A stretch of DNA of 64,000 nucleotides, from the NCBI GenBank assembly GCA_021647505.1, contig JAKIUN010000007.1, positions 1-64,000 of the forward strand, given 5' to 3'. The notes under the pieces are model-generated. The model worked only from the letters and a program-made list of their open reading frames with translations, made no database searches and had not been told where the DNA came from. The stretch is from Gammaproteobacteria bacterium. Its GTDB lineage: Bacteria; Pseudomonadota; Gammaproteobacteria; SZUA-152. Positions 17,636 to 28,655 of this stretch are shown here, piece by piece; the first letter of the stretch is position 1, and each line of letters opens with the position of its first letter. Both the position numbers and the translations under genes were made by a program.

Positions 17636-20600
17636 TTAGCCTACCGCCACCCGCGCGTTGCGGAACAGACGCAGCCAGGGGCCGTCTTCGCCCCAATCCT
17701 GCGGTGCCCAGGAATATTGCACGCGACGGAATACGCGCTCCGGGTGCGGCATCATGATGGTAAAGCGGCCATCTGTATTGCACAGACCGGTGATGCCATC
17801 GGGCGAACCGTTGGGGTTGGCGGGGTAGTTTTCGGTAGCCTGACCGTGATTGTCCACGTAACGCAGCGCCAGTAACCCGGCGTCGTGCGCCGTTTGTTCG
17901 CCACCACTGCGGGTGAAATTGGCACGGCCCTCGCCGTGAGCGACGGCAATGGGCAGCCGTGAACCGGCCATGCCCTGCAGGAACAGCGACGGTGATTCCA
18001 GCACTTCCACCAGCGACAGGCGGGCCTCGAACTGTTCGGACAGGTTGCGCTCGAAGTGTGGCCACGACTCGGCGCCGGGGATCAGTTGATGTAAGTTGGA
18101 CATCATCTGGCAGCCGTTGCAGACACCAAGGCCAAAGCTGTCTCCGCGCTGGAAGAAGGTCTCGAACTCTTCGCGGGCGCGGGGGTTGAAGAGGATGGAT
18201 TTGGCCCACCCCTCGCCAGCACCTAACACATCGCCGTAGGAAAAACCGCCACAGGCCACCAGGCCCTCGAAGTCGGCCAGCGAGACGCGCCCGGCGATGA
18301 TATCGCTCATGTGCACGTCCAGCGCCGCGAAACCGGCGCGGTCGAAGGCGGCCGCCATTTCCAGCTGGCCGTTGACGCCCTGCTCACGCAGGATGGCCAT
18401 GCGTGGCCGCGCGCCACGGCTAATAAAGGGGGCGGCAACGTCGTCCTGTGGATCGAAGCTCAGGCGGGCATTGAGGCCGGGATCGCTCTTGTCGAGGCGC
18501 GTGGCCCGTTCCTGCTTGGCACAGTCGGGGTTGTCGCGCAGGCGCTGCAGGTGGAAGGTGGTCTCGGACCAGGCCTCGCGGAAGGTGGCGCGGTCGGCGG
18601 CCAGCACCTCGCGGCCATCGAAGTGGAAACGGATGTGATCGTCGTCACTGGGGGTGCCGATGACGTGGCTGTGACGCCCCAGCCCAGCCTCGCGGAGCCA
18701 GCCCAGCACCTCGTCCACATCGCGGTGGCGCACCTGGATCACGGCGCCCAGTTCTTCGCTGAAGAGGCTGGCGACGGGGTCGTCGCCGAGGTCGTCGAGC
18801 AATACGCTGAGGCCACAGCCGCCGGCGAAGGCCATTTCACACAGGGTGGCGAACAGGCCGCCGTCGGAACGGTCGTGGTAGGCCTGGATCAGGCCCTGCG
18901 CGTTGAGCTGCTGGATTACTCCAAAAAAGGCCTTCAATGCCAGCGGATCATCGAGATCCGCCGGATGGTGCCCCATCTGTTTGTAGACCTGTGCCAACGC
19001 CGAGGCGGCGAGACGGTTGGCGCCCTTGCCGAGATCAATGAGGATGAGGTCGTCGCCGAGGTCGTTGCGCAGCTGCGGGGTCAGGGTATCGCGCACGTCG
19101 CTGACCGGGGCGAAGGCCGTGATCACCAGAGACAGTGGTGCCGTGACCGACCGCTCTTTATCATCATCGCCTTCCTCCCGCCACACGGTCTTCATGGACA
19201 TGGAGTCCTTGCCCACCGGGATACCGATACCCAGTGCCGGACACAGTTCCATACCCACCGCGCGCACGGCGTCGAACAGGCCGGCGTCCTCGCCCGGGTG
19301 GCCGGCGGGGGCCATCCAGTTGGCGGATAGCTTGAGGTTACTGAGCTTGTCGATGCGCGCTGCGGCGATGTTGGTGATGGCCTCGGCCACCGCCATACGC
19401 GCCGAGGCGGCGTGGTGTACCAGGGCAATGGGGGTGCGTTCGCCCATGGCCATGGCCTCGCCGGTATAGCCGCAGTAGTCAGTATTGGTCACTGCCACAT
19501 CGGCCACCGGTACCTGCCACGGGCCGACCATCTGGTCGCGAGCCACCAGGCCGGTGACACTGCGGTCGCCGATGGTAATGAGGAATCCCTTGTCGGCCAC
19601 CGTGGGCAGGCGCAGCACGCGCAGGGCGGCGTCCATCAAGTCGATGCCGGCGGTGTCGAAAGCGGGCTTGTGAAAACTCTTGCGCTGTACGTCACGCAGC
19701 ATCTTCGGTGGCTTGCCGAGGAGTACCTCCATGGATATGTCGATGGGGGTGTCATTGGGCGAACCGTCAAACAGGCCGTCGCCGAGGATCAATTGCTCTT
19801 CTTCGGTGGCCTCGCCGATCACCGCGAAGGGGCAGCGCTCGCGCGCGCAGATGGCCTCGAACTCGGTCAGGCGCTCAGGGGCCACGGCCAGCACGTAGCG
19901 TTCCTGCGACTCGTTGCACCAGATTTCCATGGGCGACATGCCGGGGTCATCACAGGGGATAGCGCGCAGTTCGAAGCGGGCACCACGGCCGCAGTCGTGG
20001 ACGATCTCGGGCATGGCGTTGGACAGTCCGCCCGCGCCCACATCGTGAATGGAAATGACCGGGCTGTTTTCGCCCAGCGCGCAGCAGCGGTCGATGACCT
20101 CCTGCGCGCGGCGTTCCATTTCCGGGTTGCCGCGCTGCACCGAGGCATAGTCGAGATCTTCGTGGCTGTCACCGGTGGCCATACTGGAGGCGGCGCCGCC
20201 ACCGAGGCCAATGAGCATGGCCGGGCCGCCCAGCACGATGAGCGGCGAGCCGGGCGGAATGACGTCCTTTTCGACGTGCCCGGCGCGGATGTTGCCCAGA
20301 CCGCCGGCGAGCATGATGGGCTTGTGATAGCCGCGTACTTCTTCGCCATTCGGCCCCGCGACTTTCTCCTCAAAACTGCGAAAATAACCACAAATGTTGG
20401 GCCGTCCGAACTCATTATTGAAGGCGGCGGCGCCGATAGGGCCTTCGAGCATAATGTCCAGTGCGGAGACGATACGTTCGGGACGACCGTGATCCGTTTC
20501 CCAGGGCCGTGCCGCATCCGGCAAATTCAGGTTAGATACGGAAAAACCGCACAGTCCGGCCTTGGGCTTGGAGCCGCGTCCGGTGGCGCCCTCGTCGCGG

Positions 20601-21580
20601 ATCTCACCGCCAGAGCCGGTGGCGGCGCCGGGAAAAGGTGAGATAGCGGTGGGGTGGTTGTGCGTTTCGACCTTCATCAGGATGTGCACATCCTCGGCGT
20701 GATGGAGGTATTCGCCGGTCTGGGGGTCGGGCAGAAAACGCTGGCCGGCATGGCCTTCCATCACCGCAGCATTGTCTTTGTAGGCGGACAGGGTGCCCTC
20801 GGGGTGCTGTTGCTCGGTGTTGCGGATCATGGCGAACAGAGACTTGTCCCGCGCCTGGCCATCGATGATCCAGTCGGCATTGAATATTTTATGGCGGCAG
20901 TGCTCGGAGTTGGCCTGCGCGAACATCATCAGCTCAACGTCGGTGGGATTGCGGCCCAGGGCGGTGAAATTCTCCAGCAGGTAGTCGATCTCGTCCTCGG
21001 CCAGGGCCAGGCCCAGCTCGCGGTTGGCCTGTTCCAGTGCCATACGGCCTTTGCCGTTCTCTGCGCAAAGCACGTCCACGGTGCGCAATGGCGCGGGTTC
21101 GGCTTGCAGGAACAGGTCTTCCGCTTCGTCGAGGCTGTCCAGCACGCGCTCGGTCATGCGATCGTGGATCAGTGGTCGCAGGCTGGCCAGCTCGCTGTCC
21201 GTCAGGGATACGCCATCGGCGCTCTGAAAATGGTAGATCACGCCACGCTCGATGCGCCGCACCTCTCTGAGGCCACAGTTGTGGGCGATGTCCGTGGCCT
21301 TGGAGGACCAGGGGGAAAGGGTGCCGAGGCGCGGCACCACCAGTAGCATTTGCCCCTGCCCGTCGCCGGCCGTATCGCTCAGCCTCTCTCTCGTCGGGCC
21401 ATAGCACAGCAACTGCTCCAGCACGCGCCGGCCATCGGCGTCGAGGCTGCAATCCAGATCGGTGAAGTGAATAAATTCAGCAGTAATCGTCGCCAGACAG
21501 GCAATCTTCTGTCGCGCATTAGCCAGTAATTTATCGACACGAAACGGGGAGAGAGCGGCGCCGCCGCGAAGCTGAAGCAT
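17636..21580 (-). CDS. purL: Phosphoribosylformylglycinamidine synthase
   Basis: ATP- and glutamine-dependent conversion of FGAR to FGAM, fourth step of purine synthesis. The 1314 residues are the large single-chain form of Proteobacteria, with the synthetase halves and a fused glutaminase. [41 protein letters not shown] marks the catalytic core. The C-terminal glutaminase has its nucleophile in [12 protein letters not shown] and the His/Glu partner in [17 protein letters not shown] precedes the ATG. It stands alone, as purL often does; no other pur gene is visible. Confidence 0.98.
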   Translation of the reverse strand: MLQLRGGAALSPFRVDKLLANARQKIACLATITAEFIHFTDLDCSLDADGRRVLEQLLCYGPTRERLSDTAGDGQGQMLLVVPRLGTLSPWSSKATDIAHNCGLREVRRIERGVIYHFQSADGVSLTDSELASLRPLIHDRMTERVLDSLDEAEDLFLQAEPAPLRTVDVLCAENGKGRMALEQANRELGLALAEDEIDYLLENFTALGRNPTDVELMMFAQANSEHCRHKIFNADWIIDGQARDKSLFAMIRNTEQQHPEGTLSAYKDNAAVMEGHAGQRFLPDPQTGEYLHHAEDVHILMKVETHNHPTAISPFPGAATGSGGEIRDEGATGRGSKPKAGLCGFSVSNLNLPDAARPWETDHGRPERIVSALDIMLEGPIGAAAFNNEFGRPNICGYFRSFEEKVAGPNGEEVRGYHKPIMLAGGLGNIRAGHVEKDVIPPGSPLIVLGGPAMLIGLGGGAASSMATGDSHEDLDYASVQRGNPEMERRAQEVIDRCCALGENSPVISIHDVGAGGLSNAMPEIVHDCGRGARFELRAIPCDDPGMSPMEIWCNESQERYVLAVAPERLTEFEAICARERCPFAVIGEATEEEQLILGDGLFDGSPNDTPIDISMEVLLGKPPKMLRDVQRKSFHKPAFDTAGIDLMDAALRVLRLPTVADKGFLITIGDRSVTGLVARDQMVGPWQVPVADVAVTNTDYCGYTGEAMAMGERTPIALVHHAASARMAVAEAITNIAAARIDKLSNLKLSANWMAPAGHPGEDAGLFDAVRAVGMELCPALGIGIPVGKDSMSMKTVWREEGDDDKERSVTAPLSLVITAFAPVSDVRDTLTPQLRNDLGDDLILIDLGKGANRLAASALAQVYKQMGHHPADLDDPLALKAFFGVIQQLNAQGLIQAYHDRSDGGLFATLCEMAFAGGCGLSVLLDDLGDDPVASLFSEELGAVIQVRHRDVDEVLGWLREAGLGRHSHVIGTPSDDDHIRFHFDGREVLAADRATFREAWSETTFHLQRLRDNPDCAKQERATRLDKSDPGLNARLSFDPQDDVAAPFISRGARPRMAILREQGVNGQLEMAAAFDRAGFAALDVHMSDIIAGRVSLADFEGLVACGGFSYGDVLGAGEGWAKSILFNPRAREEFETFFQRGDSFGLGVCNGCQMMSNLHQLIPGAESWPHFERNLSEQFEARLSLVEVLESPSLFLQGMAGSRLPIAVAHGEGRANFTRSGGEQTAHDAGLLALRYVDNHGQATENYPANPNGSPDGITGLCNTDGRFTIMMPHPERVFRRVQYSWAPQDWGEDGPWLRLFRNARVAVG

Positions 21581-21713
21581 AGGTCTTTCCAGTGTGGTTC
21601 AGGGCTGATCAAGGAGAAACAACCAGTGTCTGCCGAGGTGCTTGAAAAGGTGCTCGAAAAAAGGGGCAATGATACTGTATCCGCAGCGTTTTTGCCTGAC
21701 CCAAAATACAAAT

Positions 21714-21740
21714 CCCCTCATCGCATGAAGCGATGAGGGG
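21714..21740 (-). terminator. Terminator of the chemoreceptor gene
   Basis: On the minus strand CCCCTCATCGC, a five-base loop, GCGATGAGGGG, then ATTTGTATTTT. The 11-bp perfect stem lies about 57 bases past the chemoreceptor stop and before purL. Confidence 0.8.
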
Positions 21741-21796
21741 ATGGTTCTCCCATAGAGACAGTCAGCCTGAGTTAAATCTCTGTGGGTTTAATCGAA

Positions 21797-23830
21797 TCAA
21801 ACCTTGAACTGCCGCACCATGCTGGACAGCTGCTCTGACAGCTGGGTGAGTTCATTGCCGGCAGAGGCCGTCTGTTGTGCGCCAGCGGCGGTCTGCTCGG
21901 TGATTCCGCTAATAGCCACGACGGACTTATTGATCTCTTCGGCCACGGCATTTTGCTCTTTGGCAGCACTGGCTATCTGCACGTTCATCTGGTTGATGAC
22001 GGCCACCGCCTCGGAAATGGCATCCAGCGCCTCGCCTGCCGTGGCCGCCTGCTGCACGCTCTCATCGGCACGCGCACTGCCATCCGCCATGACCTGCACG
22101 GCCTCGCGGGCACCGCCCTGCAGGCGCTCGATCATGGACTGAATTTCCGCGGTAGACTCCTGGGTTCGTGAGGCCAGGGTGCGCACTTCATCGGCCACCA
22201 CGGCAAAACCGCGCCCCTGTTCACCCGCACGGGCCGCCTCGATGGCGGCGTTGAGAGCCAACAGGTTGGTCTGTTCGGCAATACCACGAATCACATCCAG
22301 CACACCACCAATCGACTCACTATCGCTCTCCAGGCGATTGATCACCTCGCCGGCCTGGCGCACAGCCTGTGCCAGGCTGCCGATCACATCAATGGTTTTG
22401 CCTACCACCTGTCGTCCATCGTTGGCCGCAGCATCGGCATTCTGTGCCGCCTCTGCAGCAGCCCCTGCATTGCTGGCAACCTCGTGACCGTTGGCGGCCA
22501 TTTCGTTCACGGCCGTCACCACATCATCGGTGCGCTGCTGTTGTTGTTCAACACCCCGGCGGGTTTCCTCGGTCACCGTTGTCAGTCGTTCCGCCGAGGT
22601 ATTCAGTCGTCCGGTATAACCCGCCACCTCCCGGATAATGTTGTGCACCAAACCGGCAAATTTATTGAAACCCTGCGCCAACTGGCCGATTTCATCACTA
22701 CCGTTCACCGCCAGCCGCCGGGTGAGATCGCCCTCACCATCAACGATATCCTTGAGTGCCTGCAGGGTTTGGTTCAACGGTTTCACCACTGTGGAGACGA
22801 TCAGCCACGTGATCAGTCCACCCAACAACAGGCCGATCAGCAGCAGTGTTGCTACCAGGGTACGAGTGGCATTAACCTGATCCACCAGGCCGTGAAACAT
22901 CACCTGCGCCATTTCATCCAGCTCAACCACCAGATCCTCAACTTTGCTGCTGACGGTCTCTAACAGGGGGCCGACTTCCGTGCGAATCAAGTGAGCATCG
23001 ACACGCCAGGCATCACTGCCATGAATGGCGATCAACCTGTCCAGGTGGGTGGCAAACTGCTCTTTCAGTGGCAGAAACTGTTCCAGGGCATCGAGCTGAT
23101 CCAGCGTCAGCAAATCTTCCGCAGCCTGCAGACGCGCCAACCCGGCATCCACGCTGCTTTGGTAGAGATTGATTTCCTGTAACGCAGCCCCCTGCCGAAA
23201 GGCCAGGTAAGCGCGCAGGCCATTCATCACGTTGGCCCAGGCATAGCGAACGCCTTCAATATCCATCAGCAACTGGCGACGCTCGACCGAGGCCTCTTCT
23301 TCCCCTTCGGTCTGAATCATGCCGCTGAGCAATTGCAACAGCTGCTGGCTGAGTGGATTGATGTGCTCAGCGGCATAGGCGAGCGCAGGAATATTTTTGG
23401 CGGGCTGTTCCGCCAGCTCAATCATGCGCTCCTGGTAGGATTCATAACGTGCGATATCCCTGGCAATATCCTTGACAGAAGAAGAGATATCCGTGCTGGC
23501 CGACACCAGCGGCAGCGCCTGAATCTCACCCAGAAGCGAGTCAACACGCTGTAAATTTGTCTCGTAGGCCTGCCGCTGAGAGGCTTCATGACTCAGCAAA
23601 TAAAAACCCAGGGCACTGTTGGCCTTATCCAATCGATGTTCCAGCTCACCCGCCTTCAGCACCGCCGGCTCGATATCACCGGCAATGGTGGCGACACTCT
23701 TTTGAGTGTTGGTAAGGCTGACCAGTGCGCTACCCGCGATAATGGCAATAATCAGCTGCATCAGGCCCAGGCCGGCAATGATCTTTGCGCGGATCGAAAG
23801 GTTGTTGAGTGGTTTCACGGCGAGTTCCAT
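21797..23830 (-). CDS. Methyl-accepting chemotaxis protein
   Basis: About 677 residues. A first transmembrane helix near 12-40 ([25 protein letters not shown]) is followed by a helical periplasmic sensor of roughly 270 residues, a second helix ([22 protein letters not shown]), a HAMP domain, and the signalling hairpin with the invariant tip [40 protein letters not shown]. It ends VRQFKV without an NWETF-type CheR tether. The sensor has no recognisable ligand motif. The start at 23830 ([10 protein letters not shown]) gives the usual short cytoplasmic leader. The frame is open further upstream to a TTG, and no clear ribosome site decides between them. Confidence 0.93.
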   Translation of the reverse strand: MELAVKPLNNLSIRAKIIAGLGLMQLIIAIIAGSALVSLTNTQKSVATIAGDIEPAVLKAGELEHRLDKANSALGFYLLSHEASQRQAYETNLQRVDSLLGEIQALPLVSASTDISSSVKDIARDIARYESYQERMIELAEQPAKNIPALAYAAEHINPLSQQLLQLLSGMIQTEGEEEASVERRQLLMDIEGVRYAWANVMNGLRAYLAFRQGAALQEINLYQSSVDAGLARLQAAEDLLTLDQLDALEQFLPLKEQFATHLDRLIAIHGSDAWRVDAHLIRTEVGPLLETVSSKVEDLVVELDEMAQVMFHGLVDQVNATRTLVATLLLIGLLLGGLITWLIVSTVVKPLNQTLQALKDIVDGEGDLTRRLAVNGSDEIGQLAQGFNKFAGLVHNIIREVAGYTGRLNTSAERLTTVTEETRRGVEQQQQRTDDVVTAVNEMAANGHEVASNAGAAAEAAQNADAAANDGRQVVGKTIDVIGSLAQAVRQAGEVINRLESDSESIGGVLDVIRGIAEQTNLLALNAAIEAARAGEQGRGFAVVADEVRTLASRTQESTAEIQSMIERLQGGAREAVQVMADGSARADESVQQAATAGEALDAISEAVAVINQMNVQIASAAKEQNAVAEEINKSVVAISGITEQTAAGAQQTASAGNELTQLSEQLSSMVRQFKV

Positions 23831-24048
23831 TCGGGTAAGGCTAGCAAGGGGATATTCGTCATGGATATCGGCGAACTCGGACAGGACTTTAGGATGCCTC
23901 AACAGGCTGTTGAAATAATCACGAACGAAGCGTCCAACTGACCATTAGCAGACGATTCCGGTTGTTGGTAAAAGTCGAGTAATCCCATACCTTGTCATCT
24001 ATTTCTGTGGCCGTGTAAGCTGCCCGCTATATTTAACTGCTAAATGAA

Positions 24049-24077
24049 ACTCCCTTTGATGGGCAATCAAAGGGAGT
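24049..24077 (-). terminator. Terminator after the PreP-like gene
   Basis: ACTCCCTTTGAT, five-base loop, ATCAAAGGGAGT: a perfect 12-bp stem. On the minus strand it is followed by TTCATTT. It lies 60 bases past the peptidase stop. Confidence 0.75.
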
Positions 24078-24136
24078 GTTTATTGTGAGGTGGATAGCTC
24101 TATTTGCGGCACTGAGTGCGTTTGCGCCCGATGGAT

Positions 24137-27058
24137 TTACAGGGTATGGATGTCGAGTCCTAACGAGCGGGCGGTCTCTGCCGCGCCTGGATTGCCGATG
24201 ACCGCAATGCTGGCGTTTTCTGCACGCAAGTAGGTTTTTCCGACACGTTTCAGATCCTCCAGGGTGACTGTCAGCAGGTGTTGGCGATAACGCTGACGCT
24301 GTTCCGGTGTGCGGCCGTGCAGCTGATTGTGAAAGGCGTCCTTGGCTTCGCCGGCTGGTGAGCTGGGTTTGTCCAGTTGGCCGATGATGCCGAGGATGGC
24401 CTCTTCCAGCTGGCGGGGTTCGTGTTCCTCGTTGAGCAGCCAGTCGATGGCGCGGTCGAAGTCTTGCAGTGTTTCCTCCAGGCGCGGATCGCGGTAGGAA
24501 TAGAAACGGAAGCTGGCAGTGCTGCAATCCTGACTGGCGCCACCGCCATAGGCGCCTCCCTGTTCGCGGATGGTGCGATGCAGGAAGCCGTTGCGCAGAA
24601 AACCCGCCAGTACCGTCAGTGGTGCGGCATCCGGGTGTTCCACCGGCACTGTGGGATAGGCCTTGGCGCAAAAATTGACAGAGGTACTGGTGGTCCACAG
24701 GGCGTGCACCGTCTCCTGTACCTTGGCCAGGCCGAAGGGTGCGGTGTCTTGTGTGGGGGTTGCTGGCCACAACGTGGCGGTATCTTGCATCAGCGGGGTC
24801 AGGTTTTGTGATTCACCAATCAGCAGGAATTGCCGCTCAGAGGCCAGGATTTTCTGGTGTAGTCGTTGCAGCTTTTCCGCCAGTGCGGTGAGGTTTTTTG
24901 TCTCATTGAGGCCATCATCCACGGATTTCAGCGTCTGTATGCCGAGTAGCCCGGACTGCCGATGACTCAGTGCGGCGGTGGGACTCATGCCACTGCTGGC
25001 GGCCTGCATGGCAAGGCTGTGGCCACGCCCGGTGACGCTCTGTTCGCAGCCGGCGCGCAGTTGTGCCATGAGTTCACGGATGCGTGGTAGTTCATCGAAG
25101 CGGACATCACTGAAAGAGGTGCGCAGCAGCTCGGCAAATTCACGCTGATTGCGCGACAGGGCCTTGCCCGAGAAGATCAGATAGCCGGATACGCTCTGCA
25201 CGTCGTCGATTTTCCCACGTACGCTGCTGTAGGCGGACAGGCCACCGCTGACCTGGGTCTGCCAGGCCTGGGTTTCGAGGTAATCGCGCTGGCCACAGCC
25301 CAGCTCGGTGAGGCAGTGGGTGTAGTAGGGCAGTACCGCCAGCAGCTCATCATCGAGCTGCGGCAGACTGACAACCACCTGTTGGTAGATCAGGCCGTTG
25401 GTGCCCTGTGCATAGAGACTGCAGGGGATATCGTTGATGGTATCGGTCTTGCCCTTGGCAATGGGCATCTCGGCCGGTACATCTTCCAGGCCGACTTTGG
25501 GCAAGATGTCAGCGTCGTCTTCCTGCATCTGCCGCTCGGCAAGTTGTTGGGCCTGGGTGACGATATGCTGTTTTTCTTCCGCGCTCAGGTTGGCCTTGAT
25601 ACGCGCCAGACGGGCGTGTTCGTCGGCGTCACGGCGAGTGGCCAGCTCGGTGTCTGGCTTTAGGGTCAGACGTACCCGGTGCGGGTTGTCGAGGAACCAC
25701 TCGCGGATCAGGGCCGGGATGAAATCTGTGTCGCGGATGTCTTCACGCAGTTGTTCGATGGCTTCGTCCAGATCCAGCGCCGCCACCGGGTCACCGTAGT
25801 GAATGGCGGAGGGCAGGGCATCGAGGATCAGCTGCAGGCCGTAGGGGTAGTGGCCGCCACCGACCTCGCGCTGGGCCAGTTCGAGCTGGTGCAGGGCGGA
25901 CTCGACACGTTCCTGTGGCACACCCTTTTCGGCCACCTCACGCAAGGTATCCAGGATCAGTTGTTCTACGGCGGCCGCGTGTTCGGGGCGGCTGCCTTCC
26001 AGTCCGGCCATGAAACTCATCTCTCGATTGCTGTTTTCCAGTCCGCACAGGGGCGAGGGAGCCGTACCCAGATCGGTGGTTTCCAGGGCGTGACGCAGGG
26101 GCGCGGCGCCGTCATCCAGTAAGACGCCGGACAACAGTTCGGCACGCAGCTCGGCCTGTAGGTCGGTGCTGTGGCCCAATAACCAGCCGAGCACGATGTG
26201 GGTCTTGTCACCATCCATCTCGGCTTCTTCCAGGGCATAGGATTCTTCAATGGCGATGGGGGCGTAGTAGCGCTTTTCGTCATTGACGACGATGAGCTTG
26301 TCGGCGCGCTGAAAGCGGCTCAAGGCCCGCTCTTCGAAGCGCTGCTGGTGCTCGGTGGCGGGAATGTCGCCGGAGGTCATCAAAATGGCGTTGGACGGAT
26401 GGTAGTGGGTGCGATAGAACGCCTTTAGTTCCGCATAACTGAGGTCAGGGATTTCCTGCGGTTCGCCGCCACTGTTGTGGTGATAGGTGGTGGTGGGGAA
26501 CAGGTATTTGGTCAGGGTCTGCCACAGAGTGCTGACCGGTGAACTCATGGCGCCCTTCATTTCATTGAACACCACGCCCTTGAATTGCAGCTCCGTGTCG
26601 GGGTTGTCGGCCTCGGCAAATTCCAGCCGGTGGCCTTCCTGGGCGAAATCCAGTTCGTGCAGGGTGGAGAAAAATACCGCGTCGAGATACACGTCCATCA
26701 GGTTGAAAAAGTCTTTGCGGTTCTGGCTGGCGAAGGGATAGGCGGTCCAGTCGCTGCTGGTGAAGGCGTTCATGAAGGTGTTCAAGGAACGACGGATCAT
26801 CATGAAAAAGGGGTCGCGCACCGGATAGTGTTCGCTGCCACACAAGGCAGTGTGTTCGAGGATATGGGCGACGCCGGTGGAATCTGTAGGCAGCGTGCGC
26901 AGGGCGACGAGAAAGACGTTTTCGCTGTTGTCCGAAGACAGGTGGTAGTGCTTGGCGCCGGTTTCACGGTGTTCGTACTCCTCCACTGTGAGGTTGAGGG
27001 AGTCAATAGGCTGGCTGCGCAGATGCTGGAATGCGGGGTGGTGCTTTGGGCTGGTCAT
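24137..27058 (-). CDS. M16C peptidase of the PreP (presequence protease) type
   Basis: A zinc metallopeptidase of 973 residues, the size of PreP-type enzymes, which enclose and degrade unstructured peptides. The inverted zinc motif HxxEH is H65-I-L-E68-H69, followed by CGSEHYPVRDPFF and the downstream glutamate region. A four-domain M16 layout is expected, with the Arg/Tyr pair of the C-terminal half in REQGGAYGGGAS. The ATG at 27058 (MTSPKHHPAF) begins where homologues do; the open frame upstream has no ribosome site. It probably recycles small peptides in cytoplasm or periplasm; no signal peptide is seen. Confidence 0.88.
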   Translation of the reverse strand: MTSPKHHPAFQHLRSQPIDSLNLTVEEYEHRETGAKHYHLSSDNSENVFLVALRTLPTDSTGVAHILEHTALCGSEHYPVRDPFFMMIRRSLNTFMNAFTSSDWTAYPFASQNRKDFFNLMDVYLDAVFFSTLHELDFAQEGHRLEFAEADNPDTELQFKGVVFNEMKGAMSSPVSTLWQTLTKYLFPTTTYHHNSGGEPQEIPDLSYAELKAFYRTHYHPSNAILMTSGDIPATEHQQRFEERALSRFQRADKLIVVNDEKRYYAPIAIEESYALEEAEMDGDKTHIVLGWLLGHSTDLQAELRAELLSGVLLDDGAAPLRHALETTDLGTAPSPLCGLENSNREMSFMAGLEGSRPEHAAAVEQLILDTLREVAEKGVPQERVESALHQLELAQREVGGGHYPYGLQLILDALPSAIHYGDPVAALDLDEAIEQLREDIRDTDFIPALIREWFLDNPHRVRLTLKPDTELATRRDADEHARLARIKANLSAEEKQHIVTQAQQLAERQMQEDDADILPKVGLEDVPAEMPIAKGKTDTINDIPCSLYAQGTNGLIYQQVVVSLPQLDDELLAVLPYYTHCLTELGCGQRDYLETQAWQTQVSGGLSAYSSVRGKIDDVQSVSGYLIFSGKALSRNQREFAELLRTSFSDVRFDELPRIRELMAQLRAGCEQSVTGRGHSLAMQAASSGMSPTAALSHRQSGLLGIQTLKSVDDGLNETKNLTALAEKLQRLHQKILASERQFLLIGESQNLTPLMQDTATLWPATPTQDTAPFGLAKVQETVHALWTTSTSVNFCAKAYPTVPVEHPDAAPLTVLAGFLRNGFLHRTIREQGGAYGGGASQDCSTASFRFYSYRDPRLEETLQDFDRAIDWLLNEEHEPRQLEEAILGIIGQLDKPSSPAGEAKDAFHNQLHGRTPEQRQRYRQHLLTVTLEDLKRVGKTYLRAENASIAVIGNPGAAETARSLGLDIHTL

Positions 27059-27174
27059 GCGGTGTGGTTTCTCATTTTGGACATGCGTTTGGGATGGACA
27101 CCCGGAAAAAGGCGAATGGCGGCATTCTACCGTGATTTCTGTTTTTCCACAGTCTTCTCCATTGTCACGGGGGC

Positions 27175-28062
27175 CTATGACAACGAGGTGCGCCGGGGCG
27201 GGATGCTGCCAAGCAGTTTGGCGCAGGCCATCAACCAGGCCCATTCCTGCTCGACAGCGTGCGGGTCGACATCCAGCGGATTGAGCATGAACAGGTCGTC
27301 GATGACGTAATGCATCGACAGCAGAACAGCGGCGCCGGGGATCTGTGACAGGGCCTCCGTGGCGTCGGCCTTGCGGGTGAATTTCTGCGCCAGCTTGAGA
27401 TCTTTGCCCATTTGCCGGAGTTCCTGCATTTTCAGCACGCTGAGGCGCTGTTGCAGAGGGATTTGCCGGCCCCTTGAGGCGATGCCGGATTTCGCCAGTG
27501 TCTCGAATAGCTTGCGGTGGGTATCGAAAGGAGGCACATGCAGGGTGACAGCGCTGTCACGGGAATTGTACAGGCTGAAATGAGGCAGGAAGGCATGGCC
27601 ACCAAAACGGGCCATGAGTGCACGGTCAATGTGACGTGGCTGACGTGGATTGCGGTTGAGCAGCAGATTGCGTTCGGTAGTGCTGAGGGCGTCGATCTGC
27701 ATGCCGGCTGGTGGCGCCGACAGGCTGGCGGCGGTCACCGCGTCGGGGGCGTTGCGGAACTGTTCGAACAGGTGCTGTAGGTAATTGTCCAGTTCTTGTA
27801 CGGTGGGTCGATTGAAGGCGAGGAAGGTTGCCAGTGCGACACTGTCGGTGTCTTTCATCAATGTGCGCAGGCTGCTGATACCGCGCTCATCCAGGCCCAT
27901 GACGGAAAGACCCTTGAGTAGTGGTTTTCCCTGGCTCGGCTCTGTTTTTGCAATGACCCTGGCGGCTTCAGCCCGTTTGCTGACCTGTGCCAGCCACTGC
28001 TGGATCAGCAACAGGATCGCAAGGGTGCCGGCAACGATCAGCAGGGGTGTGGTATCAGGCAT
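27175..28062 (-). CDS. Membrane-anchored protein of unknown function
   Basis: A 295-residue protein with one N-terminal helix (LLIVAGTLAILLLIQQWLA) and a soluble remainder. I recognise no family. The text shows a conserved-looking helical core near 55-105 (GISSLRTLMKDTDSVALATFLAF) and LPHFSLYNSRDSAVTLHVPPFDTHRKLF in the middle. It is 116 bases upstream of the PreP-type gene on the same strand, so they may be co-expressed. Confidence 0.6.
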   Translation of the reverse strand: MPDTTPLLIVAGTLAILLLIQQWLAQVSKRAEAARVIAKTEPSQGKPLLKGLSVMGLDERGISSLRTLMKDTDSVALATFLAFNRPTVQELDNYLQHLFEQFRNAPDAVTAASLSAPPAGMQIDALSTTERNLLLNRNPRQPRHIDRALMARFGGHAFLPHFSLYNSRDSAVTLHVPPFDTHRKLFETLAKSGIASRGRQIPLQQRLSVLKMQELRQMGKDLKLAQKFTRKADATEALSQIPGAAVLLSMHYVIDDLFMLNPLDVDPHAVEQEWAWLMACAKLLGSIPPRRTSLS

Positions 28063-28223
28063 GCGTCATCCTGTCCCGAAACCGGGATTATTTCAATGCC
28101 GTACTGGATCTTGGCGGCAGGGTGCAGGCCTATTCAAGTTTCCCGATTGTCGGACGACAACCGGGATTGAAGGGGTTGGAAAGGTTTTTGGCCCCGCTGC
28201 GTGGCTTGAGTCAGGAGGTAATG

Positions 28224-28439
28224 ATGGAAATCAGCAACTTGAATATGCCCATGCCGGCATTGCCCGATGCGACGCGTGAGCCACCGCGTGATGCCGAAGT
28301 ACCCACTGCCGTGCGTGAAGCCCAGGCTACCGAGCCGGAAAATAATGACGCCCGCTCCAGTAGTGGTGGTGAACGGGATGATCATTCTGCACCGTCATCG
28401 ACACCCTCCCTGGGAAGTTACGTCGACGAAACCGTTTGA
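28224..28439 (+). CDS. Small acidic disordered protein
   Basis: A 71-residue protein beginning MEISNLNMPMPALPDATREP and ending LGSYVDETV. The middle is Asp/Glu/Ser/Pro-rich and likely disordered. AGGAGG at 28213-28218 gives excellent spacing to the ATG at 28224; a second ATG lies three bases before. Short proteins with a MxIxxL start and a GxxVDxxx end occur widely as uncharacterised proteins. It runs opposite to the genes on both sides. Function unknown. Confidence 0.6.
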   Translation: MEISNLNMPMPALPDATREPPRDAEVPTAVREAQATEPENNDARSSSGGERDDHSAPSSTPSLGSYVDETV

Positions 28440-28655
28440 CAGGCAGGCCTCTGCCCGGATTTGCTGCTCTTTCAGGACACATTCTTGAGCCGTGGGCGCG
28501 GCAACAGCTTTGATATCGCCAGCCTTACCGTTGCTTTTTCCGCAACGGGGCCGGTGGATTCACAAATAATTAATACCGCCACCGACTTTGCCGCCTCCAG
28601 CGGTATCCCCGTCACCACTGTCACCCGCAGAAGCCAAATTACCAAAGTCCGCACC

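Noticed and set aside
18311-20641. Two long plus-strand frames inside purL
   Set aside because: They mirror the codon structure of purL on the other strand and show no domain. The purL protein is intact.
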